Below, piece after piece: positions 8,261 through 17,732 of a DNA stretch of 64,000 nucleotides. The position numbers were made by a program, and so were the translations under genes. The notes beneath the pieces were generated by a model. That model had not been told where the DNA came from. It searched no databases and saw nothing but the letters and a program-made list of their open reading frames with translations. Origin of the DNA: Paenibacillus zeirhizosphaerae (GTDB taxonomy: Bacteria > Bacillota > Bacilli > Paenibacillales > Paenibacillaceae); assembly GCF_030705605.1 (NCBI RefSeq), contig NZ_JAPCKK010000017.1, positions 62,001 to 126,000 on the forward strand, in the 5' to 3' direction. Position 1 is the first letter of the stretch. Each line of letters opens with the position of its first letter.

Positions 8261-9331
8261 ATGAAAAAGAGGTATAAACAAAGCATTTTAATCAGTTTAT
8301 CGGTCGTAGTAACAGCTTTATTGGCCGCTTGCGGAGGCAATGCAGCGAAAAATGATGCGGCGGCGTCCCCAGAAGGGGCAAGCGGTGCAGCATCTGCAGA
8401 AGTAGAGCTGTTAAATGTATCTTATGATCCCACACGTGAGCTTTATGAAGCCTATAATAAAGCTTTTGCAGCCCATTGGGAGCAGGAGGAAGGACAGAAG
8501 GTTACTATTAAACAGTCGCACGGCGGTTCAGGCAAACAGAGCCGCTCTGTCCTCGACGGTCTTGAGGCGGATGTAGTCACCCTGGCGTTAGGATATGATA
8601 TCGACGCGCTTCAGCAGAAGGGGATTATTCAGGAAGGATGGCAGAGTAAGTACGAGCATAACAGCTCGCCCTACACATCAACCATTGTGCTGCTGGTGCG
8701 GGAAGGGAATCCGAAAGGCATCAAGGATTGGAATGATCTAATCAAGGATGGTGTCGAGGTGATTACCCCGAATCCGAAAACCTCAGGAGGAGCCCGTTGG
8801 AACTATCTTGCCGCCTGGGGCTACGCGTTGAAGCAGAACAACAATGATGAAGCCAAGGCCCAGGCATTTGTAAAGGAGCTCTTTACGCATGTGCCTGTTC
8901 TGGACAGTGGCGCGCGCGGCGCGACGACCACCTTCGTGGAAAGGGGAATCGGGGATGTGCTGATTGCCTGGGAGAATGAAGCGCTGCTATCGGTGCAGGA
9001 GCTAGGAGACGACAAATTTGATATTGTCTATCCGTCTGTCAGCATTTTGGCGGAACCGCCGGTAGCCGTAGTGGATAAGGTTGTTGATAAAAAGGGCACA
9101 CGCAACGTGGCGGAGGCGTATTTGAAATACTTGTACAGCGAGGAAGGACAGACGATTGCCGCCGAAAATTACTATCGTCCTACACTGGACAGCGTAGCTG
9201 AACGGTTCAAGGACAGCTTCCCGCAGCTTGAATTATTCACGCTGCAGGATGTATTCGGCACATGGCAGGAAACACAGGAAAAGCATTTTAACGACGGGGG
9301 CATTTTTGACCAGATCTATGTGCCTCAGTAA
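8261..9331 (+). CDS. sbp: Sulfate ABC transporter substrate-binding lipoprotein
   Basis: A 356-aa sulfate/thiosulfate-binding protein. The lipobox LAAC (Cys24) anchors it outside the membrane. Family phrases are present: [13 protein letters not shown] near residue 50, [10 protein letters not shown] with the oxyanion-binding Ser/Gly residues near 90, and [17 protein letters not shown] 8261 was chosen because GGGGGAGAG precedes it and it begins the lipoprotein signal; the frame also opens further upstream at 8216 without a ribosome binding site. It is the first gene of sbp-cysT-cysW-yezD and is probably controlled by sulfur supply through the upstream site. Confidence 0.93.
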   Translation: MKKRYKQSILISLSVVVTALLAACGGNAAKNDAAASPEGASGAASAEVELLNVSYDPTRELYEAYNKAFAAHWEQEEGQKVTIKQSHGGSGKQSRSVLDGLEADVVTLALGYDIDALQQKGIIQEGWQSKYEHNSSPYTSTIVLLVREGNPKGIKDWNDLIKDGVEVITPNPKTSGGARWNYLAAWGYALKQNNNDEAKAQAFVKELFTHVPVLDSGARGATTTFVERGIGDVLIAWENEALLSVQELGDDKFDIVYPSVSILAEPPVAVVDKVVDKKGTRNVAEAYLKYLYSEEGQTIAAENYYRPTLDSVAERFKDSFPQLELFTLQDVFGTWQETQEKHFNDGGIFDQIYVPQ

Positions 9332-9364
9332 AGGCATGCAGTACCGTAAAGGAGTGTTTCCAGA

Positions 9365-10198
9365 ATGAGAGGAGCACACGCTTCCCGCAAAAAGGTGCTG
9401 CCAGGCTTCGGTCTCACGTTGGGATACAGTGTGTTGTATCTCAGTCTGGTCGTATTGCTTCCCCTGTCGGCGCTGCTGCTGAATTCAACGGGGCTGACAT
9501 GGACCGGGTTCTGGGAGGCCGCCCTGGATCCGCGTGTGATTGCATCCTATAAAGTCAGCTTTCTGTGCTCGGCGGCAGCCGCTTTTGCCAACCTGTTTCT
9601 TGGCCTGCTGCTGGCATGGGTGCTCGTACGTTATGAATTTCCCGGGAAAAGAGTATTTGACGCTATTATTGATTTGCCGTTTGCGCTGCCCACCGCCGTG
9701 GCGGGAGTAGCGCTTACCGCGCTCTATTCACAGAACGGATGGATCGGCTCCATTTTTGAACCGCTCGGCATCAGATTGGCTTTTTCACAGATTGGCATTA
9801 CGCTGGCGTTAATGTTCATTGGTATTCCTTTTGTAGTACGCACCGTGCAGCCGGTGCTGGAGGAGCTGGAAGCGGACACGGAGGAGGCGGCGGCCACGCT
9901 TGGGGCCGGAAGATGGCGCACCTTTCGCAGCGTGATTCTGCCGGAGCTGATCCCTGCGCTGATTACCGGATTTGCGCTGGCCTTTGCCAGAGGGATTGGG
10001 GAATACGGTTCAGTCGTATTTATATCCGGCAATATGCCGATGAAAACGGAGATTGCGCCGCTGCTGATCATGTCCAAGCTGGAACAGTATGATTATGCCG
10101 GTGCTACAGCCGTTGCGCTGATGCTGCTGGGAATATCCTTCCTCCTGCTGCTCTGCATCAATATGGTTCAGCGGCTCTCCAGGAAACGGATGGTCTAA
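9365..10198 (+). CDS. cysT: Sulfate ABC transporter permease CysT
   Basis: A 277-aa integral membrane subunit of the sulfate importer. About six membrane segments are visible. The EAA loop ([15 protein letters not shown]...ILPELIP, near 175-200) is present, as is the [15 protein letters not shown] stretch typical of CysT. The ribosome binding site AAGGAG precedes the ATG. It sits 33 bases after sbp and 23 bases before cysW, so the three are co-transcribed. The cognate ATPase CysA is not in the operon and must be encoded elsewhere or shared. Confidence 0.92.
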   Translation: MRGAHASRKKVLPGFGLTLGYSVLYLSLVVLLPLSALLLNSTGLTWTGFWEAALDPRVIASYKVSFLCSAAAAFANLFLGLLLAWVLVRYEFPGKRVFDAIIDLPFALPTAVAGVALTALYSQNGWIGSIFEPLGIRLAFSQIGITLALMFIGIPFVVRTVQPVLEELEADTEEAAATLGAGRWRTFRSVILPELIPALITGFALAFARGIGEYGSVVFISGNMPMKTEIAPLLIMSKLEQYDYAGATAVALMLLGISFLLLLCINMVQRLSRKRMV

Positions 10199-10221
10199 GG
10201 AAAGAGGAGGCTTAAATCCAT

Positions 10222-11094
10222 ATGACAGATTCCGCTCAGGTGCTGCCTGGCTCGCAGATCCCGTCGAGGCCGTACGGGAGAAGCGCAACCACCGAGGCCT
10301 TATGGGTCAAGTGGGTACTGATTGGAGCTGCCTTTGTGGTGCTCTTGTGGCTGCTTGTGCTCCCGCTTGCGGTCGTGATGTCTGAAGCATTGAAGCAGGG
10401 GTGGGAGGTATATGCGGCGGCGCTCCGTGACCCGGACGCGCTGTCTGCGCTGCGGCTGACTCTGCTCGTGGCGGTAATTACGGTTCCGCTGAATACGGTC
10501 TTCGGCGTAGCGGCTGCCTGGCTGGTGACCAAATTCAAGTTTCGTGGTAAGGGCATTCTTGTTACACTGATCGACCTGCCTTTTGCCATTTCACCGGTGG
10601 TCGGGGGAATGATTTATGTGCTTATTTTCGGAGCGCAGGGCTGGTTCGGTCCGTGGCTGGAGGAGCATGATATCAAAATTATTTTTGCGGTTCCCGGTAT
10701 CGTCCTTGCCACCTTATTTATTACGTTCCCCTTTGTAGCACGGGAGCTGATTCCGTTGATGGAGGACCAGGGAACTCATGAAGAAGAAGCGGCCGTCACA
10801 CTCGGAGCTGGGGGATGGCAGGTGTTCTGGAGAGTTACGCTGCCCAATATCAAATGGGGACTGCTGTACGGGATCATCCTGTGCAATGCGAGGGCCATGG
10901 GTGAATTTGGTGCGGTATCGGTTGTTTCCGGCCATATCCGCGGTGAAACGAATACGCTGCCGCTTCATGTCGAGATTTTGTATAATGAATATCAATTTTC
11001 CGCTTCCTTTGCGGTGGCTTCGCTGCTGCTGCTGTTGGCCCTAGCCACCCTTGTGTTGAAAAGCTGGCTTCAGCGCAAAAAACTCCAGTCCTAA
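10222..11094 (+). CDS. cysW: Sulfate ABC transporter permease CysW
   Basis: A 290-aa second permease subunit forming a heterodimer with CysT. It has the EAA loop [16 protein letters not shown] near residue 195, the [14 protein letters not shown] stretch, and [15 protein letters not shown] near 230, all signatures of CysW. An N-terminal hydrophilic extension of about 30 residues precedes the first membrane segment. GGAGG lies upstream of the ATG. Confidence 0.92.
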   Translation: MTDSAQVLPGSQIPSRPYGRSATTEALWVKWVLIGAAFVVLLWLLVLPLAVVMSEALKQGWEVYAAALRDPDALSALRLTLLVAVITVPLNTVFGVAAAWLVTKFKFRGKGILVTLIDLPFAISPVVGGMIYVLIFGAQGWFGPWLEEHDIKIIFAVPGIVLATLFITFPFVARELIPLMEDQGTHEEEAAVTLGAGGWQVFWRVTLPNIKWGLLYGIILCNARAMGEFGAVSVVSGHIRGETNTLPLHVEILYNEYQFSASFAVASLLLLLALATLVLKSWLQRKKLQS

Positions 11095-11107
11095 GGCTTG
11101 GACACCA

Positions 11108-11136
11108 TTGACACCTGATTTTGCAGCATGTTAAAT
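11108..11136 (+). promoter_or_regulatory. Putative internal promoter before yezD
   Basis: TTGACA (11108-11113), 17-bp spacer, TTAAAT (11131-11136). A short dyad AACCAA...TTGG follows at 11141-11158 and could be an operator. This would allow yezD expression separately from the transport genes. Confidence 0.5.
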
Positions 11137-11201
11137 TATAAACCAAGTATATGGGTTGGATAACAATGTTTTATATAATAAGCAATGAAGGAGGCGGCCG
11201 T

Positions 11202-11423
11202 ATGGCAAAACCGCTGAAGGTGAACCAGATTTGGATGAACCGTATTGCTGAGCTGCTGGATGATATGGAATTCGGTTCGCTTCATATTGTTGTCCATGAG
11301 GGACAGATCGTCCAGATGGAACGGACGGAACGCAAACGTTTTGGAAACACGGGCCCGGAAGCGTCAAAGCAGGTTCCTGAGCGTACTTCCCCTCGGCCGC
11401 TCCGTAAATCAGGCTTGGAATAG
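11202..11423 (+). CDS. yezD: YezD family small protein (DUF2292)
   Basis: A 73-aa protein with the DUF2292/YezD core (residues 10-45: INxI...L..MEFGSLHIVVHEGQIVQMERTERKR). The family is small and of unknown function; in Bacillota it is often near sulfur-assimilation genes, as here after cysW. The C-terminal third is basic and Pro-rich with no recognisable fold. ATG 11202 was chosen over the upstream in-frame ATG 11151 because GAAGGAGG lies just before it and 11202 begins the conserved part. Confidence 0.75.
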   Translation: MAKPLKVNQIWMNRIAELLDDMEFGSLHIVVHEGQIVQMERTERKRFGNTGPEASKQVPERTSPRPLRKSGLE

Positions 11424-11431
11424 CAATCAAA

Positions 11432-11480
11432 CAAGGGTGCCTTGGCAGCGTTTTGGCTGCAGGCACCCTTGTGTTTTTTT
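11432..11480 (+). terminator. Terminator of sulfate operon
   Basis: Hairpin arms AAGGGTGCC..GCAGC / GCTGC..GGCACCCTT with a GTTTTG loop, followed by GTGTTTTTTT. It may also serve the convergent small gene on the minus strand. Confidence 0.88.
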
Positions 11481-11499
11481 CGATTAATTCATTTTTAAA

Positions 11500-11604
11500 T
11501 TACAACCAGAACGTACGGCTGATGATAACCAGCAGGATGAACAGAACCAAAATGACACCTGTGGAAGTCCACAATCCACCACATCCTCTACTAACTGCGC
11601 TCAT
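11500..11604 (-). CDS. YjcZ-type sporulation miniprotein (34 aa)
   Basis: A 34-aa single-pass hydrophobic miniprotein: MSAVSRGCGGLW, then the hydrophobic stretch STGVILVLFILLVIIS, ending RTFWL. Tiny Gly-rich proteins with a VLFILLVII core are the YjcZ family, small membrane-associated peptides found in spore-formers. An excellent ribosome binding site (GGAAGGAGGAGG) lies just upstream of the ATG. The gene is convergent with yezD. Function beyond the sporulation association of the family is unknown. Confidence 0.75.
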   Translation of the reverse strand: MSAVSRGCGGLWTSTGVILVLFILLVIISRTFWL

Positions 11605-12045
11605 TTGTCCTCCTCCTTCCCGTGGGTAATGAGACAGACGGATCAATCATTTCTGCAGGGCATCTCCAACATGCTAGAGAAATGATATGACCAGCAGATG
11701 AATGAGTTCAACCAGTGCTCCATTGAAGGTCCAAGGGCCGCAGTCACAACTGACCCAATCCCTTTATTGGCGACCTCTTTATGTGTGGCAAATGCTTAAT
11801 TCAAAAACAGTATATTCATACGGTGCAAATGCGGAAATCAGCAGGAGTCTATTTTGCGCTGACAAAGATTAAATAGGCGTTCGTGTACTGTTTTGAGGCT
11901 GTTCATTTCAGCTTTATCCATTCCCGGCTTAGCCGCATTCTCGAGACGGTCGAAAGGGCATTAATCGTTCATTCGGAAAGGGTTTGACAAGAATGTACGA
12001 CAGGATTAGGATAAATGCAGCATGAAAGTGAAGGAGAGCATGAAT
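11605..12045. other. Intergenic region before pdxK
   Basis: A 441-base stretch between the divergent miniprotein gene and pdxK. Apart from the putative pdxK promoter at its right end, I see no gene with a credible ribosome binding site, no clear hairpin and no repeat. Confidence 0.5.
11984..12012 (+). promoter_or_regulatory. Putative sigma-A promoter of pdxK
   Basis: TTGACA (11984-11989), 17-bp spacer, TAGGAT (12007-12012). The -35 is perfect and the -10 imperfect. Confidence 0.5.
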
Positions 12046-12855
12046 ATGACCGTTCCCAAAACATTAACGATTGCAGGCTCCGATACGAGTGGAGGAGCCG
12101 GCATACAGGCCGATCTGAAGACCTTTCAGGAGTTCGGCGTTTATGGTATGACTGTTTTAACTACAATTGTAGCGATGGAGCCCAAGACCTGGGACCATCT
12201 TGTATACCCGGTAGCCCTGGATGTGGTGGAAGCCCAGTTGAAAACCGTACTTGATGGTATCGGATTTGATGCCATGAAGACCGGCATGCTTGGCTCCGTT
12301 GAGATTATAGAGCTGGTAGCTGCATATTTAAAGAAGCATGATCTGAAGCGGATCGTGATTGATCCTGTTATGGTATGCAAAGGCACGGATGAGGTGCTGC
12401 AGCCAGAGAATACGGAAGCGATGCTGGATTTGCTTATCCCGGGCGCGGATCTCGTCACACCGAATCTGTTTGAAGCTTCTCAGCTTGCCAAGACAGGACC
12501 GATCCGCTCGATCGAGCAGATGCAGGAGGCTGCCGCCATGATTCATGAACGCGGCGCCAAGCACGTGCTGATTAAAGACCGGGGCAAGATCAAGGAAGGC
12601 AAAGCGATGGATCTGCTCTATGACGGGCAAACCTTTGAATGGTTTGAAACGGACAGTGTAAATACGAGCTTTACCCATGGAGCGGGCTGCACCTCATCTG
12701 CTGCCGTTACTGCCGGGTTGGCCCAGGGCCTTTCGGTACGTGAAGCTGTGGAACAGGCCAAGCAATTTATTACCCAGGCAATTGCCGGCGGGTTCCGTCT
12801 GAATGAATTTGTCGGGCCAACGCTGCATGCGGCCCATCGCCTGCAGCAATCTTAA
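12046..12855 (+). CDS. pdxK: Pyridoxine/pyridoxal kinase (ThiD-like PdxK)
   Basis: A 269-aa ribokinase-fold kinase that phosphorylates B6 vitamers (and, in the ThiD branch, hydroxymethylpyrimidine). The opening TIAGSDTSGGAGIQADLKTF, the middle GFDAMKTGMLGS and IDPVMVCKGTDE, and the C-terminal TSFTHGAGCTSSAAVTA (anion hole and catalytic Asp region) are all present. The GIQADLKTFQE...YGMTVLTTIVAM pattern matches B. subtilis PdxK rather than ThiD. The start is ATG 12046, about nine bases after AAGGAG; the upstream in-frame ATGs at 12022 and 12040 lie before or directly on that site. It is monocistronic and ends in a terminator. Confidence 0.88.
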   Translation: MTVPKTLTIAGSDTSGGAGIQADLKTFQEFGVYGMTVLTTIVAMEPKTWDHLVYPVALDVVEAQLKTVLDGIGFDAMKTGMLGSVEIIELVAAYLKKHDLKRIVIDPVMVCKGTDEVLQPENTEAMLDLLIPGADLVTPNLFEASQLAKTGPIRSIEQMQEAAAMIHERGAKHVLIKDRGKIKEGKAMDLLYDGQTFEWFETDSVNTSFTHGAGCTSSAAVTAGLAQGLSVREAVEQAKQFITQAIAGGFRLNEFVGPTLHAAHRLQQS

Positions 12856-12880
12856 GACGAACGACTTATATGAAGTGCTA

Positions 12881-12917
12881 GACAGCCACCGGCAAGTTGC
12901 CTATGGCTGTCTTTTTT
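12881..12917 (+). terminator. Terminator of pdxK
   Basis: Hairpin GACAGCCA / TGGCTGTC followed by TTTTTTG. Confidence 0.85.
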
Positions 12918-13042
12918 GCGATGGATTTCTATAGCGGATTTTCTCCCATAGCGGCAGGTGTGATAAAATAAAATTTGTTGTTTTGACGAATGGTGGCAAT
13001 TTTTACTATAGGTTTGACGAAAGAATGGAGGATCTGTTTCCT

Positions 13043-14518
13043 ATGAAAGGATCGACGAGAATGGAAGGCCACGGTAATGGGTTGTCCGGTCAGGAAAAGA
13101 GCTTGCTTTATGAGCGAGGGTTATCCTTTATGCGTTACTTTGTGCTGCTGCTTCTGTGTGTGGCCTTATTTGCAGGGAGTAGTAGCCACACTGTGCTGGC
13201 ACAGTCTGGAGCCATCACGGTGACGGTGGATGGAGCCGAGCAACATTGGAATACGAAGCCTTATATCGCTTACGGAACTACATACGTCCCACTTCGGGAG
13301 GCCGCTGGGGCGTTGGGAGCTATTGTACGTTGGAATGCAGGTACGAGTAGTGCCATTGTCCAACTGAACGGTGATGTGATCACGTACAAGCTAGGATCGA
13401 CGACGGTGGATGTGAACGGTTATGCCTGGCAGCAATCCTCGCCGCTGCGCTATGTGAAGGGCGTATTGACTGTGCCTCTGCGGGGGGTGATCGAGCCGCT
13501 GCGCGCCACGGTAAAGCCTGCTAAAACAGCCGAAGGTACGCTGCTAGAGATTCAAAGTGACGGTGAGACCGTGCTGAACAGCACCATGAAGTCGGTGGAT
13601 GCTTACCTGCGTGGTGAATCTTTCTCCGGTCTGGCTTTGGTAGCGAAGGACGGACAGGTTTTGCTCCGCAAAGGATATGGTCCGGCAGGCGACGGTAAGT
13701 TTAACCGTCCTGATATGACGACGCGGATTGCATCGCTGTCCAAGTCGTTCACGGCCGCTGCAGTACTGAAGCTGTCGGAGGCTGGATCGCTGGATCTGCA
13801 GGACCCGGTATCTCAATATATTCCCGATTTCCCGCGTGGAGATGAGATCACCCTGCATATGCTGCTGTCGCATACAGGCGGGTTAAGAGCCAACTTTACT
13901 CGCACTGAGGGAATGACGCTGCAGGACGCAGTCCATGAAATCAAGCAACTGACAATTCAATGGGAGCCGGGTACGCGTTTTCAATACAGCAACTGCGGAT
14001 ACGTGGTACTCGCTTATATTATTGAGCAGGCGAGCGGTATGAGCTATGGGGATTATCTGGAGAAGAATGTGCTGGGCCCGCTGGGGCTGAAGCATACAGG
14101 TCAGGCGACCCCTGCCACCCCAACGATTAAAGGCCACACCTACAACAATGATGTGATGACTGAGGCGCCTTATTATGTATCCGTGGAGGGAACAGGCACG
14201 CTGTACTCCACGCTTGATGATATACTGATCTGGAACAGTGAGAACGGATTGGATAAGCTGCTGAGAAGCGAGTCTCTGACACAGATGCTGACCCCATATT
14301 CCGAGAAAAATTACGGATACGGCGTGTTGATTCGCCAGGATGAATCCGGCCAGGGTATGACTATTTACCACAATGGAAGCGGGACGGGTTACAAGACTGG
14401 CATGATGCGGGATACCGGTACAGGCTTGACCGTTATCCTGCTGGGCAACCGCGACGGGCTTGATACGGTCCCAATGATGGACGAGATCATGACCCGCGCC
14501 CATGCTTCCGGACTTTAA
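13043..14518 (+). CDS. Secreted serine hydrolase (beta-lactamase/class C fold) with copper-amine-oxidase-N domain
   Basis: A 491-aa exported protein. The first domain after the signal (about residues 55-155) is a copper amine oxidase N-terminal-like beta module (ITVTVDG...YVPLREAAGAL), common as a stalk in Paenibacillus exoproteins. The rest is a beta-lactamase-related serine hydrolase with the S-x-x-K motif in IASLSKSF, the Y-x-N motif in QYSNCGY and HNG near the C-terminus. Activity could be D-aminopeptidase, esterase or carboxypeptidase. The start is uncertain: ATG 13043 follows GGAGG at 13027-13031, while ATG 13130 would give a classical 25-residue signal peptide ending VLAQ. A possible promoter (TTGACG...TACTAT near 12983-13009) supports 13043. 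Confidence 0.8.
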   Translation: MKGSTRMEGHGNGLSGQEKSLLYERGLSFMRYFVLLLLCVALFAGSSSHTVLAQSGAITVTVDGAEQHWNTKPYIAYGTTYVPLREAAGALGAIVRWNAGTSSAIVQLNGDVITYKLGSTTVDVNGYAWQQSSPLRYVKGVLTVPLRGVIEPLRATVKPAKTAEGTLLEIQSDGETVLNSTMKSVDAYLRGESFSGLALVAKDGQVLLRKGYGPAGDGKFNRPDMTTRIASLSKSFTAAAVLKLSEAGSLDLQDPVSQYIPDFPRGDEITLHMLLSHTGGLRANFTRTEGMTLQDAVHEIKQLTIQWEPGTRFQYSNCGYVVLAYIIEQASGMSYGDYLEKNVLGPLGLKHTGQATPATPTIKGHTYNNDVMTEAPYYVSVEGTGTLYSTLDDILIWNSENGLDKLLRSESLTQMLTPYSEKNYGYGVLIRQDESGQGMTIYHNGSGTGYKTGMMRDTGTGLTVILLGNRDGLDTVPMMDEIMTRAHASGL

Positions 14519-14526
14519 CAAATACT

Positions 14527-14573
14527 AAAGGTCAAGAACCGGGAATTTGCTCCGTTTCTTGACCTTTTCTTTG
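14527..14573 (+). terminator. Terminator hairpin, GGTCAAGAAC family copy A
   Basis: Arms AAAGGTCAAGAA / TTCTTGACCTTT with a 17-nt loop and TTTTC tail. The same arms recur at 19168-19214 and 31345-31398, so this is one of three copies of a dispersed terminator-like element. Confidence 0.85.
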
Positions 14574-14598
14574 TTTAGTAGTTGGAATACGCACGCAG

Positions 14599-14634
14599 CA
14601 GCGATTGTGGGAATGATTCGTTCTCGGAGCGTCT
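14599..14634 (+). repeat. Dispersed palindromic repeat, partial copy (right half)
   Basis: The segment from CAGCGATTGTGGGAATG to TTCGTTCTCGGAGCGTCT matches the right half of the repeats at 18645-18723 and 35316-35443. The left half is absent here, so this is a decayed or partial copy. Confidence 0.75.
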
Positions 14635-14724
14635 TAGGACCACATTGCATGCTTAAAAGGCTGGTATATTATAGGAGGCGGGATGTATAATAAATAGCAT
14701 ATTGGGAAAAGGGAGGCCGCGCAT

Positions 14725-16422
14725 ATGGTGAAGTTCAGTGAAATGAAATACGAAAGACCGGACATGCCCGAATTTGAGCAGCGGTTTAAAAATCTGTTGG
14801 AGCAGTTCCAAAATGCCGAGCAGCCTGAGCAGGGGAAAGCGGTCATTCAGGAGATCAACAGGTTGCGCAGCTATGTGGATACCAACTGCCAACTGGTGGA
14901 AATCAGACATTCGATTGATACGACAGATGAGTTTTATAAAAAAGAGAAAGAATACGTGGATGAAATCAAACCCGTCATCCTGGAATACATAACCGACTAT
15001 TTCCGGGCGCTTGCGGATTCGCCTTTGCGAGGAGAGCTGGAGAAGGAGTGGGGCAGTCAACTATTCAGGCTGGCTGAAGTGTCACTTAAAGCGTTTGATC
15101 CGGCAATTATAGAAGACATGCAGCAGGAGAACAAGCTTGGCACGGAATATATGTCGCTGATTGCATCCGCCAAAATTCTCTTTGAGGGTGAAGAGCGCAC
15201 GCTCCCGCAATTAACCCCATTCCTGCAGTCCACGGACCGCAGCATCCGGCGCATGGCCGCGGAAGCCCAGAGAGAGTTTATGGCTTCTCATGAGGAGCAG
15301 TTTGACCGCATTTATGACGATCTGGTAAAAGTCCGTACCCGGATGGCCCGCAAGCTGGGATATGCCAACTTTGTAGAACTCGGTTATGCGCGTATGAATC
15401 GGACGGATTATGATGCAGCGATGGTTGCGAACTTCCGCAATCAAGTGGCTGAACATATCGTACCGTCTGCTTCCCGTCTTAAGGAGCGGCAGCGGCAACG
15501 AATCGGTGTAGAGACACTTTATTATTATGACGAGAGCTTTAGCTTTCCGACCGGCAATCCTGTGCCTAAAGGCGGACCCGACTGGATCATAGAAAACGGA
15601 GCACGCATGTATAAAGAGCTGTCCCCCGAAATGAATGAATTTTTTACCTTTATGATTGATAACGGGCTGATGGATCTGGTCAGCAAAAAAGGCAAGCAGA
15701 GTGGGGGTTACTGTACATTTCTTAATGATTACGGCGCCCCATTCATATTTTCGAATTTCAACGGCACCTCCGGAGACATCGACGTACTGACCCATGAGGC
15801 GGGTCATGCGTTTCAGGTATATGAGAGCAGACATTTCGATATCCCTGAATATTTCTGGTCAACCTACGAAGCTGCGGAGATTCATTCTATGAGCATGGAG
15901 TTTTTTACCTGGCCGTGGATGAAGCTGTTCTTCGAGGAGGAGACGGAAAAATACCATTTTGATCACCTTTCGTCAGCACTGCTATTCATTCCATATGGAG
16001 TAGCCGTGGATGAATTTCAGCATGCTGTATACGAAAATCCGGATTGGACTCCGGCGGAGCGGAAGCAAGCATGGCGGTCCATTGAGCGTAAATATCTGCC
16101 ACATAAAAACTATGAAGAAAATGATTATCTGGAGGGCGGCGGCTTCTGGCATAAGCAGGCGCATATCTTCCAGTCACCGTTCTACTATATTGACTATACG
16201 CTTGCACAAATCTGTGCCTTCCAGTTCTGGAAGCGGATGAACGAAGACTGGCAGTCGGCGTGGGACGACTATCTTCGTCTATGCCGTGCCGGCGGAAGCC
16301 GGTCCTTCACAGGTCTGGTTGAGCTGGCGGGTCTGAAATCTCCGTTTGAAGCGGGATGCGTCACATCCGTAATCGGTGATATTGAAGCCTGGCTGGACGG
16401 TGTGGACGACCGGAAGCTCTAG
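14725..16422 (+). CDS. pepF: M3 family oligoendopeptidase (PepF-like)
   Basis: A 565-aa cytoplasmic zinc metallopeptidase that degrades short peptides. The zinc-binding HExxH motif is His357-Glu-Ala-Gly-His361 in LTHEAGHAFQ, and the third ligand region EAAEIHSMSMEFF follows about 25 residues later, as in the M3 family. The C-terminal Tyr-rich helical region (YYIDYTLAQICAFQFW) shapes the substrate channel. The start ATG at 14725 is preceded by GGGAGG. The gene is monocistronic and ends at a strong hairpin. Length fits the M3 oligoendopeptidase group; no secretion signal is present. Confidence 0.9.
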   Translation: MVKFSEMKYERPDMPEFEQRFKNLLEQFQNAEQPEQGKAVIQEINRLRSYVDTNCQLVEIRHSIDTTDEFYKKEKEYVDEIKPVILEYITDYFRALADSPLRGELEKEWGSQLFRLAEVSLKAFDPAIIEDMQQENKLGTEYMSLIASAKILFEGEERTLPQLTPFLQSTDRSIRRMAAEAQREFMASHEEQFDRIYDDLVKVRTRMARKLGYANFVELGYARMNRTDYDAAMVANFRNQVAEHIVPSASRLKERQRQRIGVETLYYYDESFSFPTGNPVPKGGPDWIIENGARMYKELSPEMNEFFTFMIDNGLMDLVSKKGKQSGGYCTFLNDYGAPFIFSNFNGTSGDIDVLTHEAGHAFQVYESRHFDIPEYFWSTYEAAEIHSMSMEFFTWPWMKLFFEEETEKYHFDHLSSALLFIPYGVAVDEFQHAVYENPDWTPAERKQAWRSIERKYLPHKNYEENDYLEGGGFWHKQAHIFQSPFYYIDYTLAQICAFQFWKRMNEDWQSAWDDYLRLCRAGGSRSFTGLVELAGLKSPFEAGCVTSVIGDIEAWLDGVDDRKL

Positions 16423-16443
16423 GCCGTAGATGGATGTCTCAGA

Positions 16444-16494
16444 ATAATCAATAACGGGACTTCCTATTCAAATGGAAGTCCCGTTATTGATTAT
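16444..16494. terminator. Bidirectional terminator pepF / dioxygenase
   Basis: Long perfect inverted repeat AATCAATAACGGGACTTCC / GGAAGTCCCGTTATTGATT around a 9-nt loop, between convergent genes. Confidence 0.88.
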
Positions 16495-16512
16495 GATATA
16501 TAGTGCACTCTG

Positions 16513-17484
16513 TTATTTTTTTGTATTCAGCGGCTTTAGATTGGCCTCAATATACTCGCGGCGTTCTTCAAGAAATGGTGGGAGGGCAAGCGACTCGCCA
16601 AGGTGCTCTGGCTCTTCGTCGGCTGCGAAGCCGGGACCGTCGGTAGCCAGCTCAAACAGTATACCGTTGGGCTCCCTGAAATACAGAGAGCGGAAGTAGA
16701 AGCGATCCACGAATCCCGAGTTGCCGATTTGCAGGTCGCGGATACGATCCACCCATTGGCGCAGCTCCTCTTCATCACTTACGCGGAACGCTACATGGTG
16801 AACACCTCCGCGTCCAAGCCGTTCTTCTGGAAGATCGGTTCGTTCTTCCAGGTGCACTTGGGCCCCATTCCCGCCTTCAGCCACTTCATAGATAACAATA
16901 TCCGGTTGTCCTGCGACAGGAGAAGGATACGATCCCGCTTTGCGGAAGCCCATCACTTTCTCCAGAATCAGATCGGTAGCCTCGGCTGCGGGAACAGTCA
17001 GCTTGACCGGTCCGAGACCGATAATGCCGTACTCCGCCGGGACGGGGCTTTTGCTCCATGGGTTGCCTGCCCGTACGCCTTGATCATGCTCGTCGGAAAT
17101 CAGATAGAAGCGCTGTCCTTCAAAATCTTCAAATGGCAGTATCTGATGTCCGCCTTGTTCCGTAATGTCTTCATGCTGTACATTAAACTCCGTAAACCGG
17201 TTTTTCCAGTAGGTCAGGGCTTTATCGTTCGGAACGCGCAGGGACAGGGAGGAGATACTGTTATTCCCTCTGCGGTTCTGACCAGCATTCGGGATCTCGA
17301 AGAAGGTGAGCTCGGTGCCGGGAGTTCCCACCTCATCACCGTAGAACAAGTGATACACACGGATATCATCCTGGTTGACGGTTTTTTTGATCAGGCGCAT
17401 GCCGAGCACCTCTGTGTAAAATGCAAAGTTTTTGTCTGCAGCGGCTGTGAGAGCCGATACGTGATGCAGTCCGAGTAATTTCAT
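16513..17484 (-). CDS. Ring-cleaving dioxygenase, VOC fold (MhqO/MhqA group)
   Basis: A 323-aa enzyme made of two glyoxalase/VOC modules. The first begins LGLHHVSALTA (metal ligand His near residue 8) with the neighbouring FYTEVLGMRL; the second contains GVHHVAFRVSDEEE (His near 219) and a Glu in FREPNGILFELATDGPG. This is the pattern of the thiol-dependent (hydro)quinone-cleaving dioxygenases MhqA/E/O of Bacillus. The ribosome binding site is AAGGAGG. An MhqR-like operator overlaps its promoter, supporting induction by quinones or electrophiles (inference). It may detoxify hydroquinones or catechols. Confidence 0.87.
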   Translation of the reverse strand: MKLLGLHHVSALTAAADKNFAFYTEVLGMRLIKKTVNQDDIRVYHLFYGDEVGTPGTELTFFEIPNAGQNRRGNNSISSLSLRVPNDKALTYWKNRFTEFNVQHEDITEQGGHQILPFEDFEGQRFYLISDEHDQGVRAGNPWSKSPVPAEYGIIGLGPVKLTVPAAEATDLILEKVMGFRKAGSYPSPVAGQPDIVIYEVAEGGNGAQVHLEERTDLPEERLGRGGVHHVAFRVSDEEELRQWVDRIRDLQIGNSGFVDRFYFRSLYFREPNGILFELATDGPGFAADEEPEHLGESLALPPFLEERREYIEANLKPLNTKK

Positions 17485-17542
17485 GATAAGTCCTCCTTGA
17501 GTGATTGTTTTATGTTTTGGAAAGGGGGTGAAATTTATTATT

Positions 17543-17583
17543 TATCTTAACTTAAAGATATATTGTTTTGTGATAATTGTCAA
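17543..17583 (-). promoter_or_regulatory. Promoter and MhqR-like operator of dioxygenase gene
   Basis: On the minus strand TTGACA (17583-17578), a 17-bp spacer and TATCTT (17560-17555). The dyad TATCTTAACTTAAAGATA (17543-17560) covers the -10 and resembles the Bacillus MhqR box (TATCTCGAATTCGAGATA). A repressor bound there would block initiation. Confidence 0.65.
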
Positions 17584-17732
17584 TAGCTTAAAATAAAGAA
17601 AGTTGTAGTTGCGGAAATTACCGTTGATCTTGAAGAAGCCAGCTTGAATGGGCTGCAAGGATACGATACGATAAACCTGTACATATAACGGGGATTTCAC
17701 GATGGTAGAAACGATAGGGAGGAGAACGAATT

